From Listeria cossartiae subsp. cossartiae (lineage in GTDB: Bacteria; Bacillota; Bacilli; Lactobacillales; Listeriaceae): a stretch of 64,000 bases of DNA. The notes below the pieces were generated by a model that searched no databases, was not told where the DNA came from, and saw only the letters and a list, made by a program, of their open reading frames with translations. Both the position numbers and the translations under genes were made by a program. Where the stretch lies: NCBI RefSeq assembly GCF_014224155.1, contig NZ_JAASUI010000003.1, positions 248,001-312,000 on the forward strand. Reading direction: 5' to 3'. Within the stretch, counting starts at the first letter, position 1. Each line of letters opens with the position of its first letter. Shown here piece by piece: positions 38,544 through 46,968 of the stretch.

Positions 38544-39440
38544 CTATTCTAAAATAAAAATATTAGCTGAAAAATCACTTTTGGTGGAATCTAAATTAAA
38601 ATTAATGTATTGGTTATCTTTAACAATAAATGTACCAAAGAAAAATAGTTGACATAATTTATTAGGCTGGCTTAATCGAATTAATTTATTAAGTAGTATT
38701 TTTTTAGTTTTTAATCTGTTCTTATTAATTAAAAAAGTGGGTTTTCTTAATAAACCTTTTAGTGAACAGGCTGAATTAAATAAAAGAATATAATAATCTC
38801 CTTTATCTATAACTTTTGCTTCTGCATAGTAAATTTTAGGAGGTTTTAAAATATCATTTTCTGAGTCTAGATTTTGGAATAAATCATTAAATGAAATTAC
38901 CTCTCCACCCTTTACTTTAATTATTAGTTTATTATTGTCCCAGTCATCTGAAAAATAATATGTTACTATTTTAGAGAGAGATTTAATTTGAGGTATTTCT
39001 GTTCTAATGTACTTTTCCCCACCATTACTCATAGTTTTTTTTCCATCCAGATTAATGTTAGGAGACGGTGTTGAAGTATTTGTTGGTTTTTGCTCTGTGA
39101 ATCCTTGATTAAGGTCAATATTTAAATTAAGAAAGTCTAAATCGGATAGTACGCGTGAGGAACCCTCCTCTGTCTCATTATATTGTGCATTCTTTTTTGT
39201 TTTAATAGAACAATTATCTGAATGAGTTATACTTGCATCTGGTGACCTAAAGTAAGGAGATTTATTCCATTCTGATGATTTTTTAGTGAAATTTGCACAT
39301 GTTAGTGGTACACTGCAAACTTCACTACATTGAAAAGCTTTAGAATCTGTTAGAATCCCTTCATGAAAATATTGATTTGCCTCTAATGCAGTAATATCAT
39401 TTCTTTTAAGTTCTTTATTGTAAGCAGTCTCGTATGCCAT
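38544..39440 (-). CDS. island protein with CoiA-like zinc-binding N-terminus, 298 aa
   Basis: The protein begins MAYETAYNKELKRNDITALEA. A Cys/His set follows (QCSEVC, LTC, then PYFR..ITHSDNC, residues about 38-73) with the spacing and PYF..H..C ending seen in the Zn module of CoiA-type competence and related proteins. A low-complexity linker (80-145, Ser/Thr/Asn-rich) leads to an unrecognised C-terminal domain (about 145-298, beta strands then basic helices such as NKNRLKTKKILLNKLIRL). The ATG at 39,440 has GGAG 9 nt upstream and is preferred over the TTG at 39,455. Function unknown; nucleic-acid binding is likely. Confidence 0.6.
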   Translation of the reverse strand: MAYETAYNKELKRNDITALEANQYFHEGILTDSKAFQCSEVCSVPLTCANFTKKSSEWNKSPYFRSPDASITHSDNCSIKTKKNAQYNETEEGSSRVLSDLDFLNLNIDLNQGFTEQKPTNTSTPSPNINLDGKKTMSNGGEKYIRTEIPQIKSLSKIVTYYFSDDWDNNKLIIKVKGGEVISFNDLFQNLDSENDILKPPKIYYAEAKVIDKGDYYILLFNSACSLKGLLRKPTFLINKNRLKTKKILLNKLIRLSQPNKLCQLFFFGTFIVKDNQYINFNLDSTKSDFSANIFILE

Positions 39441-39817
39441 AGAATTATGCTCCAATCTTTATAAATTTCTGACTAATTTCCCATCAATAAGTTAGCGCTT
39501 ACAACCAAATCATTTTATGCATCTATACTAACAAAATCAGATTTATAAGTAAAATATATACTTATATTTATTTCAATAATTACACTCGTTTCAGATAGCA
39601 TATGTAAATGAAATAATCTAGAGTTATCATTCTTTTATTTCATTTATATTTTTGCACACTTGCTAGTTACATAAAACTTTAAAAAGTTAGTTTTTCATGA
39701 ATCTCAAAAAACACAAATGAAACACTGTAAAACATTGATGTATAATGTTTTACAACGAATTTATCCCTTAAATTCATTTACTTACAAATTCAAGCCTTTT
39801 AAGAAAAATTTATTCAT
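39441..39817. other. AT-rich intergenic region
   Basis: No gene supported. A plus-strand frame at 39,717-40,034 lacks a ribosome binding site and overlaps the sigma-like gene antisense. The promoter of the CoiA-like gene must lie here; no clear pair was found. Confidence 0.4.
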
Positions 39818-39853
39818 AAAAAAGCCCCCAGCTAAAAATATAACTAGAGGTTT
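39818..39853 (-). terminator. terminator after the sigma-like gene
   Basis: Minus strand: CCTCTAG / CTGGGGG (with G-U pairs) followed by CTTTTTTAT. Confidence 0.55.
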
Positions 39854-39926
39854 GATGCAAATATTACGGTTTAGAAATAACGGGGTGGGTAAGATTTTCA
39901 ACAAGAAAAGAATGTTAAGGCTTCAC

Positions 39927-40634
39927 TTATTCTTTATGCGTATTCATATAGTTTTCCTTAAAATTAGCCATTTTTTTCTGAAGCCGCCTTTTCTTCTGCT
40001 GTATAATTTTTACTGGAACTCCATATTGTTTTGACAATTCACTGTTTGGCACATCATCACATATCTCTCGTAACAATCGAATTTCTTTAGTTTTCAATTC
40101 CCCAGATTCAACCATAGAATCTATAATTCTTTTAACCATATCATAAGTTTCCATATTAGCTATAGATACCGAAGATGATGTATCAAATATTGCAAGAGAA
40201 TTAAGATTAGTATCTTCCATTGGGAAGGTACTTCTTTTAAATCTATTTGGTTTATCATTTCCATTTTCCTTCTCACGTTTTATCTCTGATTCATTTTTTC
40301 TTCTATAGTTCATCTCTTCTAGTAATAGAATAGTCGTATCTCTCTTAGCGTTAGACACTATTCTATGGCGTATCTGGTCACCAGAGTCATAGAAATAAAC
40401 TTTAGTAGTTTTTTTTTCGTCAAGTATTACTTCTCTAAAAAAATGAATGTCCTTTCCGCACTTTAGAGCTTTAGAATACTCCTTATGCATAGAAAAAAAT
40501 AACTGCCTATAGAAATGCCATTCTTGATTTTCATGTTCATATTCCATCCCTTGTGTTTTACTAGGAAACGACCTTGCAATATTACTTATGTTCTTATTCT
40601 CTATTGTGGCAATGCGAAATAGAATAAAATTCAA
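39927..40634 (-). CDS. sigma-70 region 4-like/ArpU-like regulatory protein
   Basis: The 235-aa protein has a charged middle (residues 95-130) and a C-terminal helix-turn-helix reading TKEIRLLREICDDVPNSELSKQYGVPVKIIQQKKRRLQ, resembling sigma region 4. This suggests a phage-type late regulator. The start is uncertain: TTG at 40,634 has no ribosome binding site, whereas a strong AGGAGG (40,664-40,668) is followed 5 nt later only by ATT (40,658) and ATA (40,655) in frame. A non-standard start adding 8 residues is plausible. GC is low like the rest of the island. Confidence 0.6.
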   Translation of the reverse strand: MNFILFRIATIENKNISNIARSFPSKTQGMEYEHENQEWHFYRQLFFSMHKEYSKALKCGKDIHFFREVILDEKKTTKVYFYDSGDQIRHRIVSNAKRDTTILLLEEMNYRRKNESEIKREKENGNDKPNRFKRSTFPMEDTNLNSLAIFDTSSSVSIANMETYDMVKRIIDSMVESGELKTKEIRLLREICDDVPNSELSKQYGVPVKIIQQKKRRLQKKMANFKENYMNTHKE

Positions 40635-40757
40635 CTCTTGTTCTTTAGACTTTATAATTAATTCCTCCTAAAATATTTTTTTGAAGCTTTTTAAGCTTAT
40701 AATGTACATATTACTTATAGGTGGTTCTTTTAGTGGTATTAAATACACTTAAAAAAT

Positions 40758-40970
40758 TTAAAATATTATTGATAGTAGTTCAAATATAAGAAGTAAGTTA
40801 GTAATAAACATTACAACTAGAATGGAATTTACGCGCACGAAGTGCGTGGAATATTTCGATAGTTTGTAATGATCGGTTAAGCTGATAAGCTTACGGCGGG
40901 TGAATTTGACGAGGAACGAAGTGACGAGATAAAGAGGGGCAAGGAGCCCCTTCACAGTTGGATAAATCAA
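40758..40970. other. compositionally distinct patch with hairpins (possible non-coding or remnant sequence)
   Basis: About 140 bp (40,815-40,955) are clearly GC-richer than the surrounding island and hold repeated ACGA/GACGAG words and hairpins CGCAC-GAA-GTGCG and GGGGC-AAGGA-GCCCC. A 70-codon minus-strand frame crosses it, but the hairpins and composition argue against a normal protein gene. I recall similar sequence on Gram-positive plasmids; this is low-confidence memory. Confidence 0.4.
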
Positions 40971-41185
40971 AAAACATATACGATAGTTATTATTTACAAT
41001 CTATACTAATATTATAGCATAAAACTACCCTTTTCTTAATTTCATTATCACTTGTAGGTGTTGACTTTTACTTACTCTCCCAATGGATTAGCTATACCGC
41101 TGACTTCTATTCAATATCCAAATATACAATTTTCTTCTTACTTCATGATATTTTTGCTTATGTATTACTTCAATTAGAAATCAAT

Positions 41186-41809
41186 TTAAGAATGAAACTT
41201 ATATTCTAAAATTAATGAATCAATTTTCTTTTGTATCTCTTCAATCTCCCCACTTCTTTTATAGCTCTTTTCAATATTATCTGGTCCTTTTTTTAAATAA
41301 CTCTTTATATCTTTTATTTGAATTTTCAATATTTCTATTTGATTGTTAATAATCTTATTCCCACCCTTAAAATAAGGATCTGATAAATACCACGGTGCTT
41401 TAATCTCCTCTAAGCTTTGTTTGCTTTTTTTCAAACTAATTAATTCTGATTTCAAATTATCCTCATGTGTTGCAATATCAGTTTTATTTACAGAGGCAAA
41501 AAAGTTATCATCATAGTTCTCATTCTCAACCATGCCTAAGTATGTCACATAAGCAGCAACAGAATCACGTGAATTCTCTAACTCGTACACAGAACTAGAA
41601 TAGGCGGGAAAGAACTTCTCTGAGTACCAAGAACCAGCTTCTGAATCACTCATACTTGGAAAGATCCAAATACCAAGAATAAGTATGCAAAGACTTAGTA
41701 CTAGTTGTTTTATACTAAATTTATTAGTTCTATTTTTAAATATTTTATAAAGCAAATAAAAACTATAACTTACAATAATAATACCTATACATGTCAAAAT
41801 AAATACCAT
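41186..41809 (-). CDS. membrane protein with extracytoplasmic coiled coil, 207 aa
   Basis: Two membrane helices (about 2-22 and 35-53) are followed by about 150 residues of charged helix (ENLKSELISLKKSKQSLEEI, QIEILKIQIKDIKSYLKK). No domain recognised. The ATG lies 1 nt after the stop of the XRE gene and has AGGAG upstream, so it is coupled to that regulator. It may be a superinfection, immunity or signalling partner of the switch; this is speculation. Confidence 0.6.
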   Translation of the reverse strand: MVFILTCIGIIIVSYSFYLLYKIFKNRTNKFSIKQLVLSLCILILGIWIFPSMSDSEAGSWYSEKFFPAYSSSVYELENSRDSVAAYVTYLGMVENENYDDNFFASVNKTDIATHEDNLKSELISLKKSKQSLEEIKAPWYLSDPYFKGGNKIINNQIEILKIQIKDIKSYLKKGPDNIEKSYKRSGEIEEIQKKIDSLILEYKFHS

Positions 41810-41810
41810 T

Positions 41811-42041
41811 TTATAAACTCCTACTTTCTAAATTTTTTATAGTATACGATTTGTCAAAAAATAATGTTTCTACATCAGCCCTAAGTGCATTTGATATTGA
41901 TCTCATAGTTTCCTTTTTAGGGTTCTTAATTTTACCATTCTCAATATAGTTAATTGTTCTTCTTGAAACTCCTGATTCCTCTGCTAGGCGATTCTGACTC
42001 CATCCTAGCTGTTTTCTTAATAATTTCATATTTGAATCCAT
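41811..42041 (-). CDS. Cro-like XRE transcriptional regulator
   Basis: The 76-aa protein consists of one HTH_3 domain (KLLRKQLGWSQNRLAEESGVSRRTINYIENGK, residues 5-37) with a short tail, like phage Cro. GGAGG lies 6 nt before the ATG. It is divergent from the CI-like repressor and its promoter -35 overlaps operator 1, so it is a natural antagonist in the switch. Confidence 0.85.
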   Translation of the reverse strand: MDSNMKLLRKQLGWSQNRLAEESGVSRRTINYIENGKIKNPKKETMRSISNALRADVETLFFDKSYTIKNLESRSL

Positions 42042-42060
42042 ATAATCCCTCCTTAATTTA

Positions 42061-42149
42061 ATTATAAGATAATTAAACGCCTTTGTAAACTATAGGTTAC
42101 AAGAGCGTTGTGAAAAATGTAATCTTCAAGTTACACTTTATGCTATACT
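42061..42149. promoter_or_regulatory. divergent promoter/operator switch with two TGTAA-N8-TTACA operators
   Basis: Minus promoter: TTTACA (42,089-42,084), 17 bp, TATAAT (42,066-42,061). Plus promoter: extended -10 TGC-TATACT (42,141-42,149). Operator 1 TGTAA-N8-TTACA at 42,084-42,101 covers the minus -35; operator 2, same half-sites and spacing, at 42,118-42,135 covers the plus -35 region. Their centres are 34 bp apart. Confidence 0.8.
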
Positions 42150-42175
42150 ATTTCATAGATAAGTGAATAGATAGG

Positions 42176-42826
42176 ATGTGTACTGAAGTGTCTGATTTAG
42201 GGAAAGAATTATTGAATTTAAGAGTGAAACTTGGTTTATCCTTACGAGAAGCAAAAGAAAAAACTGGATTAAGTCATAATTACATACGAAAATTAGAATT
42301 AGGCTTTGATCCATCGACAAAAACTCCTATAGAGCCCTCAGTCGAAACATTGAAAAAAATTTCTCTAGGTTATGGCATATCATTTGATAAATTAATGCAA
42401 CTAGCTAATTATTCGTCTTCAATAGAAAAAAATGAAGTCATTGCAACAAAAGTTCCTATATATAAAACTCTGCATGACATGAAATCAAAAAAAGAAACAA
42501 ATGATTTCCGACTTTATAAACAAGAACTTGTATCTAAGAATGCAATTTTAGTTGAAGTCTCTAATACTTCTTTGAGTAAATTCAATTCCAACTCATTATT
42601 ATTATTAGAGCCCTATGAAGATAGTTTTAAAGGTGAGTTAGTTTTATTAACAACTGATAGCAAAATTATAATTGGGCATATAAATTTATTTAATGACAAA
42701 GAGCTACAACTTAAACCTATTGATTCAGAAAGTACTGTAACTATTAAAAAAGATTTAATAATGATTTGGAAAATAGTAGAAGTAATTCAATTAGTTAGTG
42801 TGAAAAAGCACATAAATAAATATTAA
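42176..42826 (+). CDS. CI-like repressor with HTH and degenerate S24-like domain
   Basis: The 216-aa protein has an HTH_3 domain (about 8-75, LREAKEKTGLSHNYIRKLELG) and a C-terminal LexA/CI-like dimerisation fold (VPIYKTL..., EPYEDSFKGELVLLTTDS). The expected Ser-Met nucleophile pair and the catalytic Lys are not visible (SNTSLSKF; IIIGHI at the Lys position), so self-cleavage on SOS induction is doubtful. The ATG at 42,176 directly abuts its AGG; GTG at 42,188 is an alternative start. Probably represses both promoters of the switch. Confidence 0.8.
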   Translation: MCTEVSDLGKELLNLRVKLGLSLREAKEKTGLSHNYIRKLELGFDPSTKTPIEPSVETLKKISLGYGISFDKLMQLANYSSSIEKNEVIATKVPIYKTLHDMKSKKETNDFRLYKQELVSKNAILVEVSNTSLSKFNSNSLLLLEPYEDSFKGELVLLTTDSKIIIGHINLFNDKELQLKPIDSESTVTIKKDLIMIWKIVEVIQLVSVKKHINKY

Positions 42827-42944
42827 TAACTAACTCATTTGACAAATCCTACCCCTCAATTTAATATAGTTTTATACTGCTAAATTAGCTCTTTTTGCCA
42901 AAACTATTGATATAATGTCAGTAAACTTCATTTTAAATAAAGCT

Positions 42945-43004
42945 TAGGTTGAGGGCCTAGTGGGGTAAAACCCGTGGAGGTTCAAGTCCTCTCGGCCGCA
43001 TCAA
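42945..43004. repeat. attR: 60-bp direct repeat, partial tRNA-Leu
   Basis: Exact copy of 35,282-35,341; lacks the 5' half of the tRNA, so it is not a functional gene. The host's own tRNA terminator begins 5 bp later. Confidence 0.95.
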
Positions 43005-43008
43005 AAAA

Positions 43009-43037
43009 GACAGCCTTGGTTAATTATAACCAGGCTG
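43009..43037. terminator. ancestral tRNA-Leu terminator, now beyond attR
   Basis: GACAGCC(T)TGGTTA / TAACCAGGCTGTC with one bulge, A-run before and TTTTTC after. It also serves the convergent XRE-TPR gene. Confidence 0.85.
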
Positions 43038-43049
43038 TCTTTTTCATTC

Positions 43050-44321
43050 TCACGACAAAATATCGTAAGCCATCTTATACTTCGTTGATTTTGCGAAATG
43101 CTTGCTTGCGTGTTTTTTCACCCGGTCAATCAGAATGGGATCGTTTGACGCATCGATTTTTTTCAGTAGTTTTAGCATTTTCGTTTCATAACTCACTTGC
43201 TCGTTTTGGTGATATAAAAGTAATGTTTCGGTGTATTCGATGAAGTAATTCAGTTCTTTCACTCGCTCCATTACTTTATTCATCAGTCCCATTAAAGAAG
43301 TTGCTTCCTCAACAAAACCTTTTTCCGCAAAAATGACCATCAATTCCGTTATGACAAGATAATCATTGTTGTTAAAGCCTGTATTAGCAGTTTCATAGGC
43401 CATCAGTTCCTCATACAAACTGGTGATTTTTTCATTAAAAAGTGTTTCATTTCCTTCGATATTTTCAATTTCTGCCATTTTTAATTGAACGACAAAATAA
43501 TAGATTTTTTTCGCTTCGGGGTATTTGGAAAAGTAATGCAGCGTTTGTTCAAATCTATTTTTTGCCTCTTTCATAAAGCCGATTTGAAAATAAATATAGC
43601 CGTAGAAATAGAGAATAGCCACAAACCGTTCTTGTTCCTCATCTTTTATTAAATCCCACGCTTGCTGAATATGCTCAAGTGCTGGTTCATAGATGCTTTG
43701 GCAAATATAATTGATACAGATACACACGTGAAAAACAGCATGAAAATCTTTATTATCCGTAATATCCACGCATTTTTCCCAGTATTCCACTGCTAATGGA
43801 TAATCGCACGTTGCATGAGAATGCTTTACCGCCTGACTATAGTAATAGTAGGAAAGTAACTGGCGCGAAAATGAGTCAGCCGCGTGTTTTTCTGTACTAT
43901 TTAAATATTTCGTTTCGAGTTCCTCTGCTTTAGCAAATTCCCAAGTTTTATAGTAAAACGCTACTTTTAAACAATAAAAACTAAGCTCGACAGTTGGTGA
44001 TTCATGTAGTAAATCCACCGTTTCAGCTATTTTATTCAAGCGTTTTTCCATTTCTACTGGATTCGAAAATACCAATAGTTCAAAAATTTCATCCATTTCT
44101 TTTAAGAGATCTTTGTTCGTTTCTTCCTCGCTCATTAACAGTACTTCTTCTGGTATTTCTAGCCTTCTTGCTATATGCATCAACGTCTCAAACGAGGCAA
44201 CTTTTATGCCATTTTCGATATTCGCTAAATAAGGAACTGAAATAATTCCTTGTGCTACTTCTTTTAAAGTTAGCTTCTTCTCTTTACGAATATTTTTAAT
44301 TCGCAAGCCGATTAAATTCAT
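43050..44321 (-). CDS. XRE-TPR regulator (Rgg/PlcR-like)
   Basis: The 423-aa protein has an N-terminal HTH_3 (residues 1-60, LKEVAQGIISVPYLANIENG) followed by about 340 residues of helical TPR-like repeats (e.g. EYWEKCVDITDNKDF, AWDLIKDEEQERFVAILYFYGYIYFQIG). This build is shared with peptide-sensing RRNPP regulators. No small peptide gene was found next to it. The target may be the 600-bp gene-poor region upstream or a distant locus. Confidence 0.8.
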   Translation of the reverse strand: MNLIGLRIKNIRKEKKLTLKEVAQGIISVPYLANIENGIKVASFETLMHIARRLEIPEEVLLMSEEETNKDLLKEMDEIFELLVFSNPVEMEKRLNKIAETVDLLHESPTVELSFYCLKVAFYYKTWEFAKAEELETKYLNSTEKHAADSFSRQLLSYYYYSQAVKHSHATCDYPLAVEYWEKCVDITDNKDFHAVFHVCICINYICQSIYEPALEHIQQAWDLIKDEEQERFVAILYFYGYIYFQIGFMKEAKNRFEQTLHYFSKYPEAKKIYYFVVQLKMAEIENIEGNETLFNEKITSLYEELMAYETANTGFNNNDYLVITELMVIFAEKGFVEEATSLMGLMNKVMERVKELNYFIEYTETLLLYHQNEQVSYETKMLKLLKKIDASNDPILIDRVKKHASKHFAKSTKYKMAYDILS

Positions 44322-44889
44322 GATGCCACCGCCAATTTTTCCATATTTTCCTTTTAATTATAACCATTTACTAGCGGAAAACAACCGTCTTTTTCAACTA
44401 TCTTCTATTTTCACTATCCTGAATTTTCCCATATTATAGCACTCTACAAAATGCTGTCCCTTACATACAAAACGTTTTAGACCATCAAGGCTCGATTGCC
44501 TTTTGACCTAAAACGAATAATTAGCTCTATGTAACCTTCAAAAGAATTCACTAAATTGTCATAACTAGCTCCTCGGAATTTCGACTTGTTTATCAGTATA
44601 GGGAAAGCAGAAATATTCCCACGTATTCCTTATTTCACCTAATACTGACATCTTATTACTTTTTTAGTCTGCTCCCACATGCGACTAATTCCGTTAATAA
44701 ACAACAAGACTTTTGGATTCTTTCCCTTAATGAATCCGAAAAATTCGCTACACATTCCCTTTTAAAACTCGTTCTACGTAAAAATGGAAACGTAGATTTT
44801 TATTTTACCATCGAAAATAAATAATTTTGCAAAAAGGAAACATGCTCCTTTTTTCGCTTTTTTGGAGATATTTTTGTTCCATTTTATCT
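44322..44889. other. 570-bp gene-free region with an imperfect long hairpin and an orphan terminator
   Basis: No supported gene. An imperfect hairpin lies at 44,473-44,515 (CGTTTTAG..CAAGGC-TCGATT-GCCTTTTG..CTAAAACG). A terminator-like stem AAAAAGGA-AACATGC-TCCTTTTTT lies at 44,831-44,854, with no gene before it on the plus strand. A deleted gene or a small RNA is possible. Confidence 0.45.
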
Positions 44890-44926
44890 AAAAAGACGAA
44901 GATAGCAGCTATCCTCGCCTTTTTTC
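44890..44926 (-). terminator. terminator after the MATE gene
   Basis: GGCGAGGATAG / CTATCTTCGTC (with wobble pairs) followed on the minus strand by TTTTTAG. Confidence 0.65.
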
Positions 44927-46256
44927 ATTTAAATAAAATATGTTTTTTCTTCATATAAAATACGATAGATGCCGCTACAATCATTTCTGAAATTGGAATC
45001 GCTAGCCATACGCCAGGAATACCAATGATTGGTGGTAATACTAACAAGAAGATGACCATAAATATAATCTCACGCGAAATCGTAATCCATGTTGCCATTT
45101 TTACTTTGTCTGATGTTTGGAAGTAAGTCATCATCACAAAGTTGAAGCCCATGAACAGATAAGCGGTATAGAATAATTTGATGCCGTTACTTGCTAGCTC
45201 TCTAATTTCTGGGCTAAAGTTCCCGAACATGGAAACGAGTAAATTGGAGCCAAAGAAGCCAACGAGTAAAAAGCCAACTCCCGTGCTAAATGCAACGATA
45301 ATCGCAATTTTCAACGTTTCCAGTTCTTTTTGTCTAGCTTTCGCCCCGCGGTAGTAACTAATGAGCGGCTGAATCGCCGAGCCCATCCCAAGGAACAACA
45401 TCAAAATCACACTATGCGTATAATTCAACACCGAGAAGGCTGCAACACCAGCAGTTCCCGCAATGGCCGCAATCGAAATGTTATACCCTAATGTAAAGAC
45501 AGATACTCCCACTTCGGCTAAAAAGCTCGGTAAACCAATCGCCAATGTCTTTTTGAAAAAAGCTTTATTCCAGTCTACTTTAACAAATTTCAAGCGACTC
45601 GATTTTTTAAAGAAATGGGTAATTAAAATAAATACACCGATAATAATCGCCAGCATGGTGGCTAGAGCTGAACCAGTTACGCCCCATTCAAATACAAATA
45701 AAAATAAATAGTTCAAAATAACGTTACTAACCGCCGTCACAATAAGCGCAATCATCGATAAATTAGGATCGCCATCATTACGAACAAAAATACTCAAAAT
45801 ATTTTCCAATGTCAGTGCAAAACCAAAAATAAGCAATATGTTCATATATTCAAGCACATAACCAATCGTATCATCATTCGCACCTAAAAAATAAGCTAAC
45901 GGTTCTTTAAAAATAAACGCGATAATTCCAATAAAAATCGTAATCGAGACAACCGCTAAAATCGCATTGGTAAAAATCGTTTGTGCCTTCGCGACATTTT
46001 TTTCCCCAATCGCAAAGGAAAACTGGGTCGCAGCGCCAATCCCAATCCAAATAGAAATTGCTGTAAAAATAGTAAATACGGGTACAGCAATATTAATCCC
46101 AGCAAGCGCCACCCCACCGAGCTTATGCCCAACAAAAATCCCATCGATAACAATGTTTAAAGACATTAATAACATTCCCACTAAGGAAGGGATTAAATAT
46201 CTAAAATAAATCTTTTTTACTGAATCTGTTTCTAAAATTTCAATATTTTTTGCCAT
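44925..46256 (-). CDS. MATE family efflux transporter
   Basis: The 443-aa protein has 12 membrane helices in two bundles (NorM/DinF superfamily). Typical MATE stretches are GIFVGHKLGGVALAGINIAVP and the repeated PLISYYRGA near the second half. It exports drugs or metabolites by Na+ or H+ antiport; the substrate is unknown. It lies 9 bp downstream of its TetR gene in one transcript, so repression by that TetR is likely. Confidence 0.9.
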   Translation of the reverse strand: MAKNIEILETDSVKKIYFRYLIPSLVGMLLMSLNIVIDGIFVGHKLGGVALAGINIAVPVFTIFTAISIWIGIGAATQFSFAIGEKNVAKAQTIFTNAILAVVSITIFIGIIAFIFKEPLAYFLGANDDTIGYVLEYMNILLIFGFALTLENILSIFVRNDGDPNLSMIALIVTAVSNVILNYLFLFVFEWGVTGSALATMLAIIIGVFILITHFFKKSSRLKFVKVDWNKAFFKKTLAIGLPSFLAEVGVSVFTLGYNISIAAIAGTAGVAAFSVLNYTHSVILMLFLGMGSAIQPLISYYRGAKARQKELETLKIAIIVAFSTGVGFLLVGFFGSNLLVSMFGNFSPEIRELASNGIKLFYTAYLFMGFNFVMMTYFQTSDKVKMATWITISREIIFMVIFLLVLPPIIGIPGVWLAIPISEMIVAASIVFYMKKKHILFK

Positions 46257-46265
46257 GTTACACCT

Positions 46266-46856
46266 CTAACTAAGGGCTTTTAGCGTAATTCCTCTCCAGA
46301 AAATTTGCCATAAAGCCGTGATTTTCTTTTCCGTTCTTTCCGGGTCATTCACGTAGACAATGTCAACAATTACTGCGTCGAGAATTCCCATGTAGGCTTC
46401 TTTCATCGTTTCCACGTCTTGCATTGGAATTAACTTTTGGTCAATCCAATTACTAAATAAAACGGTAAAATCTTGTTCCATTTGCCGCACATTTTCGGTA
46501 ATATCTGCTTGGACGATATCATATAAATGCTTCGGCGGATAAAATCCATATCTCAACCAGAATTGGTAAGCCTCATCCGTATCGTACAATTCTTTCACGC
46601 CAAAAAGTAAACTAGACAAGACAAGGTCTGGCCTTGATAAGTCACTATCCCGAAGTTTTGCCCGGTAGTAATCTATTTCGGTTGATTTCGCGTCCTTCAT
46701 AATGGATAAAAACAAATCATCTTTATCTTTAAAATGAGAATAGATGGATTGCTTCTTCAGCCCCACCACCCCTGCAATATCAGCAAGTGACGTTCCTTCA
46801 AAACCATTATGGGCAAAAAGTGTCAGCGCGGCTTGTTTGATTTCTTCTTTTCTCAT
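46266..46856 (-). CDS. TetR family regulator of the MATE gene
   Basis: The 196-aa protein has an N-terminal TetR HTH (AALTLFAHNGFEGTSLADIAGVVGLKKQSIYSHFKDKDDLF) and a ligand-binding helical domain. The start ATG 46,856 lies 8 nt after GGAG; the frame is open to 46,874. A 20-bp near-palindrome lies directly upstream, just after the -10, as expected for an autoregulated repressor. Confidence 0.9.
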   Translation of the reverse strand: MRKEEIKQAALTLFAHNGFEGTSLADIAGVVGLKKQSIYSHFKDKDDLFLSIMKDAKSTEIDYYRAKLRDSDLSRPDLVLSSLLFGVKELYDTDEAYQFWLRYGFYPPKHLYDIVQADITENVRQMEQDFTVLFSNWIDQKLIPMQDVETMKEAYMGILDAVIVDIVYVNDPERTEKKITALWQIFWRGITLKALS

Positions 46857-46879
46857 CTTTTTCACTCCTCTCACAAAAA

Positions 46880-46929
46880 ACTGACGACCGTTCGTAAGTC
46901 ATTCTCTCATGAAAAAAATTCTTTGTCAA
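46880..46929 (-). promoter_or_regulatory. promoter and TetR operator of the tetR-MATE operon
   Basis: Minus strand: TTGACA (46,929-46,924), 17 bp, GAGAAT (46,906-46,901). Directly downstream 46,880-46,899 is a 20-bp palindrome (16 of 20 positions symmetric, core TACGAACGGTCGT). Confidence 0.7.
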
Positions 46930-46930
46930 T

Positions 46931-46964
46931 AAAAAAATCCACCCTAGTAAAAGAGTGGATTCGC
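46931..46964 (-). terminator. terminator after the hydrolase gene
   Basis: AATCCAC / GTGGATT stem with a 12-nt loop, followed on the minus strand by TTTTTTT. Confidence 0.75.
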
Positions 46965-46968
46965 TGTT

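Noticed and set aside
39717..40034. Plus-strand 105-codon frame in the island
   Set aside because: No ribosome binding site; half of it is antisense to the sigma-like gene and it crosses that gene's terminator.
40758..40970. Minus-strand 70-codon frame
   Set aside because: Crosses two hairpins in a patch of different composition; no good start. Kept only as a sequence patch.
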